Positions 1 through 7,765 of a DNA stretch of 10,238 bases are shown in pieces. Position numbers and translations under genes: made by a program. This DNA is from Acetobacteraceae bacterium (GTDB taxonomy: Bacteria; Pseudomonadota; Alphaproteobacteria; Acetobacterales; Acetobacteraceae). Positions within the stretch are counted from its first letter, which is position 1. Each line of letters begins with the position of its first letter. The notes under the pieces were generated by a model. It made no database searches, was not told the origin of the DNA, and saw nothing but the letters and a program-made list of their open reading frames with translations. Location: positions 1 through 10,238 of the forward strand of contig DAHWBL010000510.1 in NCBI GenBank assembly GCA_027323595.1, in the 5' to 3' direction.

Positions 1-734
1 CCACCGCCCTGCGGATCGAAGAACGCGGTGTTGAAGTTGCGATCGGTGATCAGCATGGTGATCGCCCCGGCCAGCACCGGCACCGACAGCAGCAGCAGGA
101 ACGCGGTCACCAGCTCGCCCCACACGAACAGCGGCATCTTGTGCAGCGTCATGCCGGGGGCGCGCATGTTGAAGATGGTGGTGATGAAGTTGATGGCGCC
201 CAGCAGCGAGCTGGCACCGGCCAGATGCAGCGCGAACAGCGTGAGGTCCATGCCCATGCCCGGCGAATAGGTGGCGTTGGACAGCGGCGGATACAGCGTC
301 CAGCCGGAGCCGGAATCGCCCATCAGCAGCCCGGTCATCACCAGGATATAGGCCGGCACCAGCAGCCAGAAGCTGATGTTGTTGAGGCGGGGGAACGCCA
401 TGTCGGGCGCGCCGATCATGATCGGCACGAACCAGTTGCCAAAGCCGCCGATCACCGCGGGCATCACCGTGAAGAAGATCATCAGCAGCCCGTGCGCGGT
501 GACGATGGTGTTCCATTCCTGGCCGCTGCCCACGATGTGGTTGCCAGGGGCGGCGAGCTGGGCGCGCATGATCATCGACAGCACGCCGCCGGTCAGCCCG
601 CCGACGACGGCGAACAGCAGATACAGCGTGCCGATGTCCTTGTGGTTGGTGCTGAACAGCCAGCGCGCCACGAAGCCGGGCTTGTGGTCGTGGTCGTCGT
701 GGCCGTGCGCGTGATCGTGGGTGGTGACACTCAT
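1..734 (-). CDS. ctaD: Cytochrome c oxidase subunit I (aa3-type), partial: C-terminal half beyond the left edge
   Basis: This is the catalytic subunit of a haem-copper terminal oxidase in the inner membrane; it reduces O2 and pumps protons. About 244 residues are visible, roughly the first 45% of a usual 530-residue protein. After a short tail rich in His and Asp (six His within residues 6-17) comes the family signature STNHKDIGTLYL. Next are several membrane helices, TAHGLLMIFF with the haem ligand His, and GGFGNWFVP, GAPDMAFPRLNN and GSGWTVYPPLS. The D-channel Asp (in GAPDMAF) and its Asn partners are present. The frame leaves the window at DPQGGG, just before the Glu of the D channel and the CuB histidines, which therefore cannot be checked. 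The ATG at 734 is supported by an AGGAG 8 nt upstream. It follows ctaC by 28 nt and is presumably co-transcribed with it. The identification is firm. Confidence 0.96.
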   Translation of the reverse strand, partial: MSVTTHDHAHGHDDHDHKPGFVARWLFSTNHKDIGTLYLLFAVVGGLTGGVLSMIMRAQLAAPGNHIVGSGQEWNTIVTAHGLLMIFFTVMPAVIGGFGNWFVPIMIGAPDMAFPRLNNISFWLLVPAYILVMTGLLMGDSGSGWTLYPPLSNATYSPGMGMDLTLFALHLAGASSLLGAINFITTIFNMRAPGMTLHKMPLFVWGELVTAFLLLLSVPVLAGAITMLITDRNFNTAFFDPQGG

Positions 735-742
735 AGGTCGGG

Positions 743-748
743 CTCCTT
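743..748 (-). promoter_or_regulatory. Ribosome binding site of ctaD
   Basis: On the minus strand AAGGAG lies 8 nt before the ATG at 734, inside the 28-nt ctaC-ctaD gap. It is the clearest Shine-Dalgarno sequence in the window and fixes the ctaD start before the His-rich tail. Confidence 0.75.
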
Positions 749-762
749 GTCGATCCGGACGA

Positions 763-1638
763 TCAGCGGATGTTGGCCGCGAGGACCGGATGGGCCTCGG
801 TCTCGTTGGCGGAGAATTTGGTCTTGGCTTCCGCCAGCCAGGCGGTGAATTCGGTGTCGGTCACCGCGCGGATCGAGATCGGCATCCGGCTGTGGTTTTC
901 ACCGCAGATCTGATTGCACTCCCCGTAATAGACGCCCGGCTTGTCGATCTTGACCCAGGTTTCGATGGTGCGCCCGGGAATTGCATAGCGCTGCACCCCC
1001 AGCGAGGGGATGTAGAAGCTGTGGATCACATCGCCGCTGGTGGTCAGGATGCGGATGTTCTTGCCGACCGGCACCACCAGCTGGTTGTCAACGGTGAGCA
1101 GCCGCGGCTGGTCGGGCTTCAGCGCGTCGTCGGCGACGATGTAGCTGTTGAAGTCGAGCCCGGCGGCATCCGGATAGGTGTATTCCCAATACCATTGGTG
1201 GCCGGTGACCTTGACGGTCATGTCGGGGTTGAAGGTGCGGTCCTCGAAATAGACCAGCCGGAACGACGGGATCGCGATCACCACCAGGATCAGCACCGGC
1301 AGCACCGTCCACAGCACCTCCACGGTGGTGTTGTGCGACCACCGCCCGGGCACCGGATTGCGCTTGGCGTTGTAGCGGATCATCACCCAGACCAGCAGGC
1401 CGGCGACGAAAATCGTGATCGCGGTGATGATCACCAGCACCATGTCGTTCAGATCGGCGATCTTTTCCATCACCGGGCTGTGGGCGTCCTGCAGGCCCAT
1501 CTGCCAGGGCCGCGGCATCTGCGCGAAGGCCGGCGGCGCCGCCAGCAGCAAGGTCAGGCAGAAGGAGATCGCGGCGATGGATTTGCCCGTCGCCAGAGCG
1601 GCGCGCTGCCGCAGATGAGCCCACATGTCGTATTGCAT
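763..1638 (-). CDS. ctaC: Cytochrome c oxidase subunit II with CuA centre
   Basis: This subunit accepts electrons from cytochrome c at its periplasmic CuA centre and passes them to haem a of subunit I. The protein is 291 residues from the ATG at 1638. The N-terminal hydrophobic stretch ending AAPPAFAQ (to about residue 40) looks like a cleavable signal peptide. Membrane helices follow at about 64-88 and 107-127, then the cupredoxin domain with the aromatic patch QWYWEY (148-153). CuA ligands are His206 (VIHSFYIP), Cys241, Cys245, His249 and Met252 in the motif GECNQICGENHSRM. Residue 243 is Gln where mitochondrial-type subunits have Glu; that ligand acts through its main-chain carbonyl, so the site should still form. 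The frame is open further upstream to 1815, but that extension lacks family features, and AGGA stands 6 nt before the 1638 ATG. An alternative ATG is at 1626. Confidence 0.96.
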   Translation of the reverse strand: MQYDMWAHLRQRAALATGKSIAAISFCLTLLLAAPPAFAQMPRPWQMGLQDAHSPVMEKIADLNDMVLVIITAITIFVAGLLVWVMIRYNAKRNPVPGRWSHNTTVEVLWTVLPVLILVVIAIPSFRLVYFEDRTFNPDMTVKVTGHQWYWEYTYPDAAGLDFNSYIVADDALKPDQPRLLTVDNQLVVPVGKNIRILTTSGDVIHSFYIPSLGVQRYAIPGRTIETWVKIDKPGVYYGECNQICGENHSRMPISIRAVTDTEFTAWLAEAKTKFSANETEAHPVLAANIR

Positions 1639-1644
1639 CCCATG

Positions 1645-1648
1645 TCCT
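1645..1648 (-). promoter_or_regulatory. Ribosome binding site of ctaC
   Basis: AGGA on the minus strand, 6 nt before the ATG at 1638. It decides the start in favour of the 291-residue product, which opens shortly before the signal peptide, rather than the longer open frame beginning at 1815. Confidence 0.55.
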
Positions 1649-1686
1649 GGTGCTGTCGCCCTGGCGCTGCAGCACTGACAGGTGGC

Positions 1687-1713
1687 ATTATCGGATGGCA
1701 CGCCGCCTTTCAA
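1687..1713 (-). promoter_or_regulatory. Possible sigma-70-type promoter for ctaC
   Basis: On the minus strand TTGAAA (1708-1713) is followed after 15 nt by GATAAT (1687-1692), about 49 nt before the ctaC start. The hexamers are good but the spacer is shorter than the usual 17 nt. The site lies in the ctaC/leuS divergent region 1639-1860, which otherwise holds no gene I can support. A weak TATAGA at 1845-1850 precedes leuS but has no convincing -35. Confidence 0.35.
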
Positions 1714-2349
1714 GGGACCGGGCATCAGTTTTACGTGGTGCATGACAATCACACATGTTCGCGCGGGCGCCGAATTGCCGCCGCGGACGCGCGCAACTCT
1801 GGCCATCGCGGCCATCCTGCGTTACCCAGCGCTGTATCCCTTTTTATAGAAGCCGCCCCGATGAACGACCAATCCGACCACAATGCCGATGCGCGCGCGA
1901 TGGAACAGCGCTGGCAGGCCGCCTGGGACCAGCGCGGCTGCTTCCGCGTCGCCGACGTGCCGACCGACGGCAAGCCCAAATATTATGTTCTTGAGATGTT
2001 TCCGTATCCCTCGGGCAAAATCCATATGGGCCACGTGCGCAACTACACGCTGGGCGACGTGGTGGCGCGCCACCGCCGCGCCCAGGGCTTCAGCGTGCTG
2101 CACCCGATGGGCTGGGACGCCTTCGGCCTGCCCGCCGAGAACGCGGCGCGCGAACGCGGCGTGCACCCCGCCGACTGGACCCGCAGCAACATCGCCGCCA
2201 TGCGCGCGGAGTTGCAGAGCATGGGGCTGTCGATCGACTGGACCCGCGAATTCGCCACCTGCGACCCCGAATATTACGGCCAACAGCAGAAATTATTCCT
2301 AGACATGCTGCGCGCCGGCCTCGTCGATCGGCGCGAGAGCTGGGTCAAC

Positions 2350-2352
2350 TAG
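2350..2352 (+). other. In-frame TAG no. 1 in leuS (codon 164), at the conserved Trp position
   Basis: The frame reads ESWVN-TAG-DPVDNTVLANEQ. LeuRS proteins carry Trp between the Asn and Asp/Cys at this place, so a single TGG to TAG change explains it. Homology continues directly on both sides with no loss of frame. Confidence 0.9.
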
Positions 2353-3000
2353 GACCCGGTGGACAACACCGTGCTGGCCAACGAACAGGTGGTGGATGGC
2401 CGCGGCTGGCGCTCCGGCGCGCCGGTGGAAAAAAAGCAGCTCAGCCAATGGTTCCTGCGCATCACCGATGCCGCCCCCGACCTGCTGGCCGCGCTCGACA
2501 CGCTGGAGCGCTGGCCCGAGCGGGTGCGCACCATGCAGGCCAAATGGATCGGCCGCAGCGAGGGCGCGCGGGTGCGCTTCGCGCTCGATCGCCCGACCGG
2601 CGGGATCGCCGACATCGAGGTCTATACCACCCGGCCGGACACGCTGTTCGGCATGTCGTTCCTGGCCATCGCGCCCGAGCATCCGCTCGCCGCGGCGGTG
2701 GCCGCGCACACGCCGGCGGCGGCCGGGGTCATCGCCGAATGCCGCCGCCAGGGCACCACCGAGGCGGCCATCGAGACGGCCGAAAAACAAGGCTTCGACA
2801 CCGGTCTGCGGGTCGCCCATCCGTTTCTGCCGGGCCAGGAGTTTCCAGTCTGGATCGCCAATTTCGTGCTGATGGAATATGGCACCGGGGCGATCTTCGG
2901 CTGCCCGTCCGGCGACCAGCGCGACCTTGAGTTCGCCCGCAAATACGGCCTGCCGGTGGTGCCCGTGGTGCTGCCGCCAGGGGCGAACGCCGCGACGTTC

Positions 3001-3003
3001 TAG
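3001..3003 (+). other. In-frame TAG no. 2 in leuS (codon 381), end of the editing domain
   Basis: The frame reads GANAATF-TAG-VGAQAHVGEG, and LeuRS homology resumes at once (GTMIRSGFLDGL). From memory of the family this position is variable and not typically Trp, so the original residue cannot be told. A GTG codon follows directly. Confidence 0.85.
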
Positions 3004-4487
3004 GTGGGCGCGCAGGCCCATGTCGGCGAGGGCACGATGATCCGGTCGGGCTTTCTGGACGGGCTCGCCACCGGGCCGGCCAAGGCCGCCGCCATCGAGG
3101 CGCTGCGCGCCGCCGGGCTCGGCGAGGCGGTGGTGAACTGGCGGCTGCGCGACTGGGGGGTGTCACGGCAGCGCTACTGGGGCTGCCCGATCCCGGTGAT
3201 CCATTGCGACGCCTGCGGCATCGTGCCGGTGCCCGACGACCAGTTGCCGGTGCGCCTGCCCGAGGATGTCAGCTTCGACCGGCCCGGCAACCCGCTCGAT
3301 CACCATCCGGTCTGGAAGCATGTGGCCTGCCCCGCCTGCGCCCGCCCGGCCCGGCGCGAGACCGACACGTTCGACACCTTCGTCGACAGCTCCTGGTATT
3401 TCGCCCGGTTCTGCAGCCCCGGGGCGGCGACGCCCACCGATCCGGCGGCGGTCGATCACTGGCTGCCGGTGGACCAGTATATCGGCGGCATCGAGCATGC
3501 GATTCTGCACCTGCTCTATTCGCGCTTTTTCGCCCGCGCCATGCGGCGCACCGGCCATCTGTCGACCGATGAGCCGTTCGCCGGGCTGTTCACCCAGGGC
3601 ATGGTCACCCACGAAAGCTACAAGGGCGCCGACGGGCGCTGGCTGTATCCCGAGGAGGTGGACAAGCGCGCCGAGGGGGCGGTGCACCGCCAGACCGGCG
3701 AGGCGGTGGAAATCGGCCGGGTCGAGGCGATGTCGAAGTCCCGGCGCAACACCATCGACCCCAATGCGATCATCGCCCGCTACGGCGCCGACACCGCGCG
3801 CTGGTTCATCCTGTCCGACAACCCGCCCGAGCGTGACATGGAATGGTCGCAGACCGGGGTGGCGGGTGCGGCGCGGTTCGTGCAGCGCGTCTGGCGCCTG
3901 GCGGAGACCGTCGACGCCCTGCCGGGCGGCGCCTCGAACATCGCCGCCTTGCCGGCGGGCCCGGCAGGCGACGATGCCGCGGTGCTGGCGCTGCGGCGGG
4001 CGACCCATCGCACCATCGCCGGCGTGACCGAGGCGCTGGATGGCTTCGGCTTCAATGTCGCGGTGGCGCGACTGCATGAATTCGCCAACGCGATCACCGA
4101 GGCCGACAAGGCGCGCCAGGCCGGGGTGGCGGGGCTGGAGCCGGCGCTGCGCGAGGCGATGGAGATGTTCGCCCTGCTGGTCGCCCCGATGATGCCGCAT
4201 CTGGCCGAGGAGATCGCCCTGCGTCTGGGCGCGCCGGGCGGACTGGTGGCCGAGCGTGCCTGGCCGGTCGCCGATCCCGCGCTGGTCGCCGCCCAGAGCG
4301 TCACGATCGCGGTGCAGGTGATGGGAAAATTGCGCGCGACCCTCGAATTCGCCCCTGACGCCCCGGCCGCGGCGGTGATCGCGGCGGCCGAGGCGGACCC
4401 CAACGTTGCGCGCATGCTGGCGGGCAAGCGGGTGGTCAAGCGCATCCATGTGCCCAACCGGATCGTCAATTTCGTGGTGGCGGGCTG

Positions 4488-5015
4488 ATGGTCGCCAGGG
4501 GCCTCGCGCGCGCCGCCGCGGCGTTCGCCGTGGCAGGGCTGCTGGGCTGCGGCTTCGCGCCGGTCTATGGCACGTCGGGCGCGGCCGGCCATGCCGGGTC
4601 GAAGGCGGTGGCGGCGTTGTCATCGACCTCGGTGCAGGTGCTGGGGGAGCGCGCCAACATGCTGTTGCGCCAGGCGTTGCAGACCCGGCTGGAGCGCTTT
4701 GGCGGCAAGGCCGGCTCGGCCTATGAGCTGACCGCGCCCTATGGCTTCACCGAGGATATCGCCGGCGTCGATGTCAACACCAACGTCACCCGGCTGCGCA
4801 TTTCGGGCACCTCCAACTGGGTGTTGCGCGATGCCAGCAGCCACGCCGTGGTCACCAGCGGCATGGCCCGCGCGGTGAGCGGGGTGAATATTTTCGACAG
4901 CCAGTTTTTCGCCACCACCCAGGAGATCGAGGTCGAGCAGCGCCAGATGGCCGATTTGCTGGCCGACCAGATCGTCTCGGCGATGGCCACCTATTTCGAC
5001 GCGAAATCGGACTGA
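4488..5015 (+). CDS. lptE: LPS-assembly lipoprotein LptE
   Basis: LptE is the outer-membrane lipoprotein that plugs the LptD barrel and takes part in delivering lipopolysaccharide to the cell surface. The product has 175 residues. It has an N-terminal basic and hydrophobic leader, a lipobox LLGC (18-21) with Cys21 as the expected lipidation site, and directly after it the hallmark GCGFAPVYG seen in alphaproteobacterial LptE. The remainder has no transmembrane helix and fits the small alpha/beta LptE fold, with a conserved-looking stretch GVDVNTNVTRLRISGTSNWVLRD. The ATG at 4488 overlaps the leuS stop codon (TGATG), which suggests translational coupling. The leuS-lptE-holA order is common in alphaproteobacteria and supports the call, since LptE sequences diverge strongly. 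Confidence 0.9.
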   Translation: MVARGLARAAAAFAVAGLLGCGFAPVYGTSGAAGHAGSKAVAALSSTSVQVLGERANMLLRQALQTRLERFGGKAGSAYELTAPYGFTEDIAGVDVNTNVTRLRISGTSNWVLRDASSHAVVTSGMARAVSGVNIFDSQFFATTQEIEVEQRQMADLLADQIVSAMATYFDAKSD

Positions 5016-5020
5016 TCGCG

Positions 5021-6037
5021 ATGCGGCTGGATGCGCGCGCGGTCGCGGGCTTTCTGGCCGATCCGGGGCGGTGCCGGGCGGTGCTGCTGTTCGGCGGCGA
5101 TGTGGGGCTCATCCGTGAGCGCAGCGACGCGCTGACCCGCGCGGTCGCCGGCTCGCTGGATGACCCGTTCCTGGTTGCCTCGCTGGTTCGCGAATCGCAT
5201 GCGCGGCTGGCCGAGGAGGCGAGCGCGCTGTCGCTGATCGGCGGGCGGCGCGTGGTTCGGGTGCGCGAGGCGGCCGACGGCCTGGCCGGCGTGCTTGGCC
5301 AGCATCTGGGCGGTAATGCTGACGCGCTGGTGATCCTCGAAGGCCCCGATCTGCCGACCCGCAGCAAGCTGCGCACGCTGCTGGAGGGCCATGCGCTGGG
5401 TGCGGCGATCGGCTGCTATCCGCTGGAGGGCCGGGCGCTGGGCGAGACCGTGCGGGCGGCCCTGGCCGATGCCGGGCTGCGCGCGGATGCCGACGCGCTG
5501 GCGTTGTTGCAGTCGCTGCTGGGGGCGGACCAGGCTCAGACGCGCTCGGAGCTGGAAAAGCTGGTTCTTTACAAGGGTGCGGCCGGCGGCGTGGTGGGGG
5601 TGGAGGATGTCGCGGCCTGTGTCGGCGATGCCGCCGGGCTGAGCGCGATGGAGGCGGTGTCGGCGGCGTTGGCCGGGCAGGTCGCCCCGGCCGATCGGGC
5701 GCTGGCGGCGGCACTGGGCGAGGGCGCGGCGGCGGTGGGGATCCTGCGCATCGCCCAGGGCCAGATGCATCGGCTGCATCGCGCGCGCCTTGCGGTCGCG
5801 GCCGGAGCGAGCATCGTCGAGGCGGCCGAACGGGCGAAGCCGCCGGTGTTTTTCAAGGAAAAGCCTGGCTTCATCCGCGCGCTGGGGCTGTGGTCGGTGG
5901 CGGCGATCGAGGACGGCCTGGCGCATCTTTTCGCCGCCGAGGCGGCCTGCAAACGGACCGGGGCGCCGGACCGCACCATCGCCGAGGGGGCGATCCTGCG
6001 GGTGGCCGCGCGGGCGGCGCGCGCGGGCCGGCGGTAG
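5021..6037 (+). CDS. holA: DNA polymerase III delta subunit
   Basis: Delta is the clamp-loader subunit that binds and opens the beta sliding clamp at the replication fork. The 338-residue product has the usual length. Recognisable parts are AVLLFGGDVGLIRERSDALTRA near the N-terminus, LSLIGGRRVVRVREA, LVILEGPDLPTRSKLRTLLE in the AAA+-like region, LLGADQAQTRSELEKLVLY in the middle, and a helical C-terminal domain. It starts 5 nt after the lptE stop with no strong Shine-Dalgarno sequence, so it probably depends on translation of lptE. It ends with TAG at 6035-6037, the only complete gene here whose natural stop is TAG. If that TAG were read through, translation would run 62 more codons antisense to parB to a TGA at 6224-6226. 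Confidence 0.94.
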   Translation: MRLDARAVAGFLADPGRCRAVLLFGGDVGLIRERSDALTRAVAGSLDDPFLVASLVRESHARLAEEASALSLIGGRRVVRVREAADGLAGVLGQHLGGNADALVILEGPDLPTRSKLRTLLEGHALGAAIGCYPLEGRALGETVRAALADAGLRADADALALLQSLLGADQAQTRSELEKLVLYKGAAGGVVGVEDVAACVGDAAGLSAMEAVSAALAGQVAPADRALAAALGEGAAAVGILRIAQGQMHRLHRARLAVAAGASIVEAAERAKPPVFFKEKPGFIRALGLWSVAAIEDGLAHLFAAEAACKRTGAPDRTIAEGAILRVAARAARAGRR

Positions 6038-6043
6038 ATTCGT

Positions 6044-6904
6044 TCAGTTCCCGCCGCGCAGCAGCACGACGAGGCCTTCGAGCTGGTCGAGGGTGCGGTA
6101 GCGCACCGTCAGGCTGCCGCCGCGATCGGCGTGGTTGATTTCGGTGCGCAGCCCGAGCATCTGGGTGAGCATCTGTTCCAGCGCGATGGTGTTGGCGTCT
6201 TTTTCGGCCGGCGGCAATTTGGTTGACGGGCGGGTGGCCTCGTTGGCCATCACCTCGGTCTGGCGCACGGTCAGCCCCTTGGCCATCACCGAGAGCATCG
6301 CGCGTTCGGGGTCGGGGTGCGACATCAGGGCGCGCGCGTGTCCGGGCGAGAGGCTGCCCTTGCGCACCTCGCCCAGCACCGGGGCGGGCAGTTGCAGCAG
6401 GCGCAGGGAATTGGACACGTGGCTGCGGGTCTTGCCGACGGCGGCGGCCAATTTTTCCTGCGTCAGGTAGAATTCTTCCATCAGCCGGCGATAGCCCTCG
6501 GCCTCCTCAAGCGGGTTGAGGTCCTCGCGCTGGAGGTTCTCGACCAGGCCCGCGGCCAGGCTGTCGGTGTCGCTCAGTTCGCGCACCAGCACCGGGATTT
6601 CGTGCAGTTTGGCCATCTGCGACGCCCGCCAGCGGCGCTCGCCGGCGATGATCTGGTAGCGGCCGGGCTGTTGGGGGTGCGGGCGGGCCAGCAGCGGCTG
6701 GAGCACGCCCTGCTGGCGGATCGAGGCGGCGAGTTCTTCGAGAGGCTCGGGCTCGATCGTGGTGCGCGGCTGGAAGGGCCCGGGTTCGAGCGCGTCGATG
6801 GGCAGGTTGGTGATCGCGTTGGGACGCGCCGAGCCGGGCGGGGCGTCGCCCAGAAGGGCGGCCAGGCCACGACCCAGGCGAGGGGCGACTTCTTTTGCGC
6901 ACAT
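6044..6904 (-). CDS. parB: Chromosome-partitioning protein ParB (parS-binding CTPase)
   Basis: ParB binds parS, loads onto DNA as a CTP-dependent sliding clamp, and recruits ParA and SMC for origin segregation. The 286-residue product shows the full architecture. There is an N-terminal ParA-contact segment RLGRGLAALLGD (9-20), then a CTP-binding domain with QPR (45-47), GERRWRA (88-94) and ENLQREDLNPLEEA (122-135). The helix-turn-helix is LTQEKLAAAVGKTRSHVSNSLRLLQLP (about 147-173), followed by GSLSPGHARAL. The C-terminal dimerisation domain lies at about 235-283. It starts at ATG 6904, 6 nt after the parA stop. The cognate sites are most likely the four palindromes at 8370-8513. It converges with holA, with 6 nt between the stops. 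Confidence 0.97.
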   Translation of the reverse strand: MCAKEVAPRLGRGLAALLGDAPPGSARPNAITNLPIDALEPGPFQPRTTIEPEPLEELAASIRQQGVLQPLLARPHPQQPGRYQIIAGERRWRASQMAKLHEIPVLVRELSDTDSLAAGLVENLQREDLNPLEEAEGYRRLMEEFYLTQEKLAAAVGKTRSHVSNSLRLLQLPAPVLGEVRKGSLSPGHARALMSHPDPERAMLSVMAKGLTVRQTEVMANEATRPSTKLPPAEKDANTIALEQMLTQMLGLRTEINHADRGGSLTVRYRTLDQLEGLVVLLRGGN

Positions 6905-6910
6905 GCGATG

Positions 6911-7745
<835 letters not shown>

Positions 7746-7765
<20 letters not shown>

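Larger units (their letters stand above)
1861..4488 (+). pseudogene. leuS: Leucyl-tRNA synthetase gene interrupted by two in-frame TAG codons (pseudogene or amber-decoded)
   Basis: LeuRS attaches leucine to tRNA-Leu in the cytoplasm. Ignoring the two TAGs, one frame of 875 codons covers the whole class I enzyme (E. coli: 860). Visible parts: HMGH signature (55-58, after FPYPSGKI); catalytic core HPMGWDAFGLPAENA; CP1 editing domain with TTRPDTLFG (256-264) and GTGAIFGCP...DQRD (341-355); RLRDWGVSRQRYWGCPIP; two Cys pairs; TDTFDTFVDSSWYFARF; AMSKS (623-627), with the catalytic second Lys kept; anticodon-binding and C-terminal domains ending KRIHVPNRIVNFVVAG. Codon 164 (2350-2352) is TAG where the family has Trp in VNWDPVDNTVLANEQ, and codon 381 (3001-3003) is TAG in a less conserved segment. 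Read as stops, the product is only 163 residues. There is no frameshift or deletion. The start is ATG 1861 with a weak AGAAG upstream. It overlaps lptE by 1 nt. Whether it is functional is unresolved. Confidence 0.9.

Noticed and set aside
1639..1815. N-terminal extension of ctaC to an ATG at 1815
   Set aside because: The extra 59 residues have no family similarity and would bury the signal peptide. A Shine-Dalgarno stands right before ATG 1638.
141..2352. Long plus-strand open frames over the ctaD/ctaC region
   Set aside because: They are composition-driven frames opposite clear cytochrome oxidase genes. Their products are rich in His, Arg and Asp with no domain pattern. Only the last part of the longest one, from ATG 1861, is leuS.
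2350..3003. Pyrrolysine or selenocysteine insertion in leuS
   Set aside because: The codons are UAG, not UGA. One replaces a conserved Trp; neither site resembles known pyrrolysine proteins, and no pyl genes are in the window.
3163..4623. Long minus-strand open frame opposite leuS
   Set aside because: Low-complexity Arg/Gly/His-rich translation with no recognisable motif, while the plus strand encodes LeuRS with many motifs.
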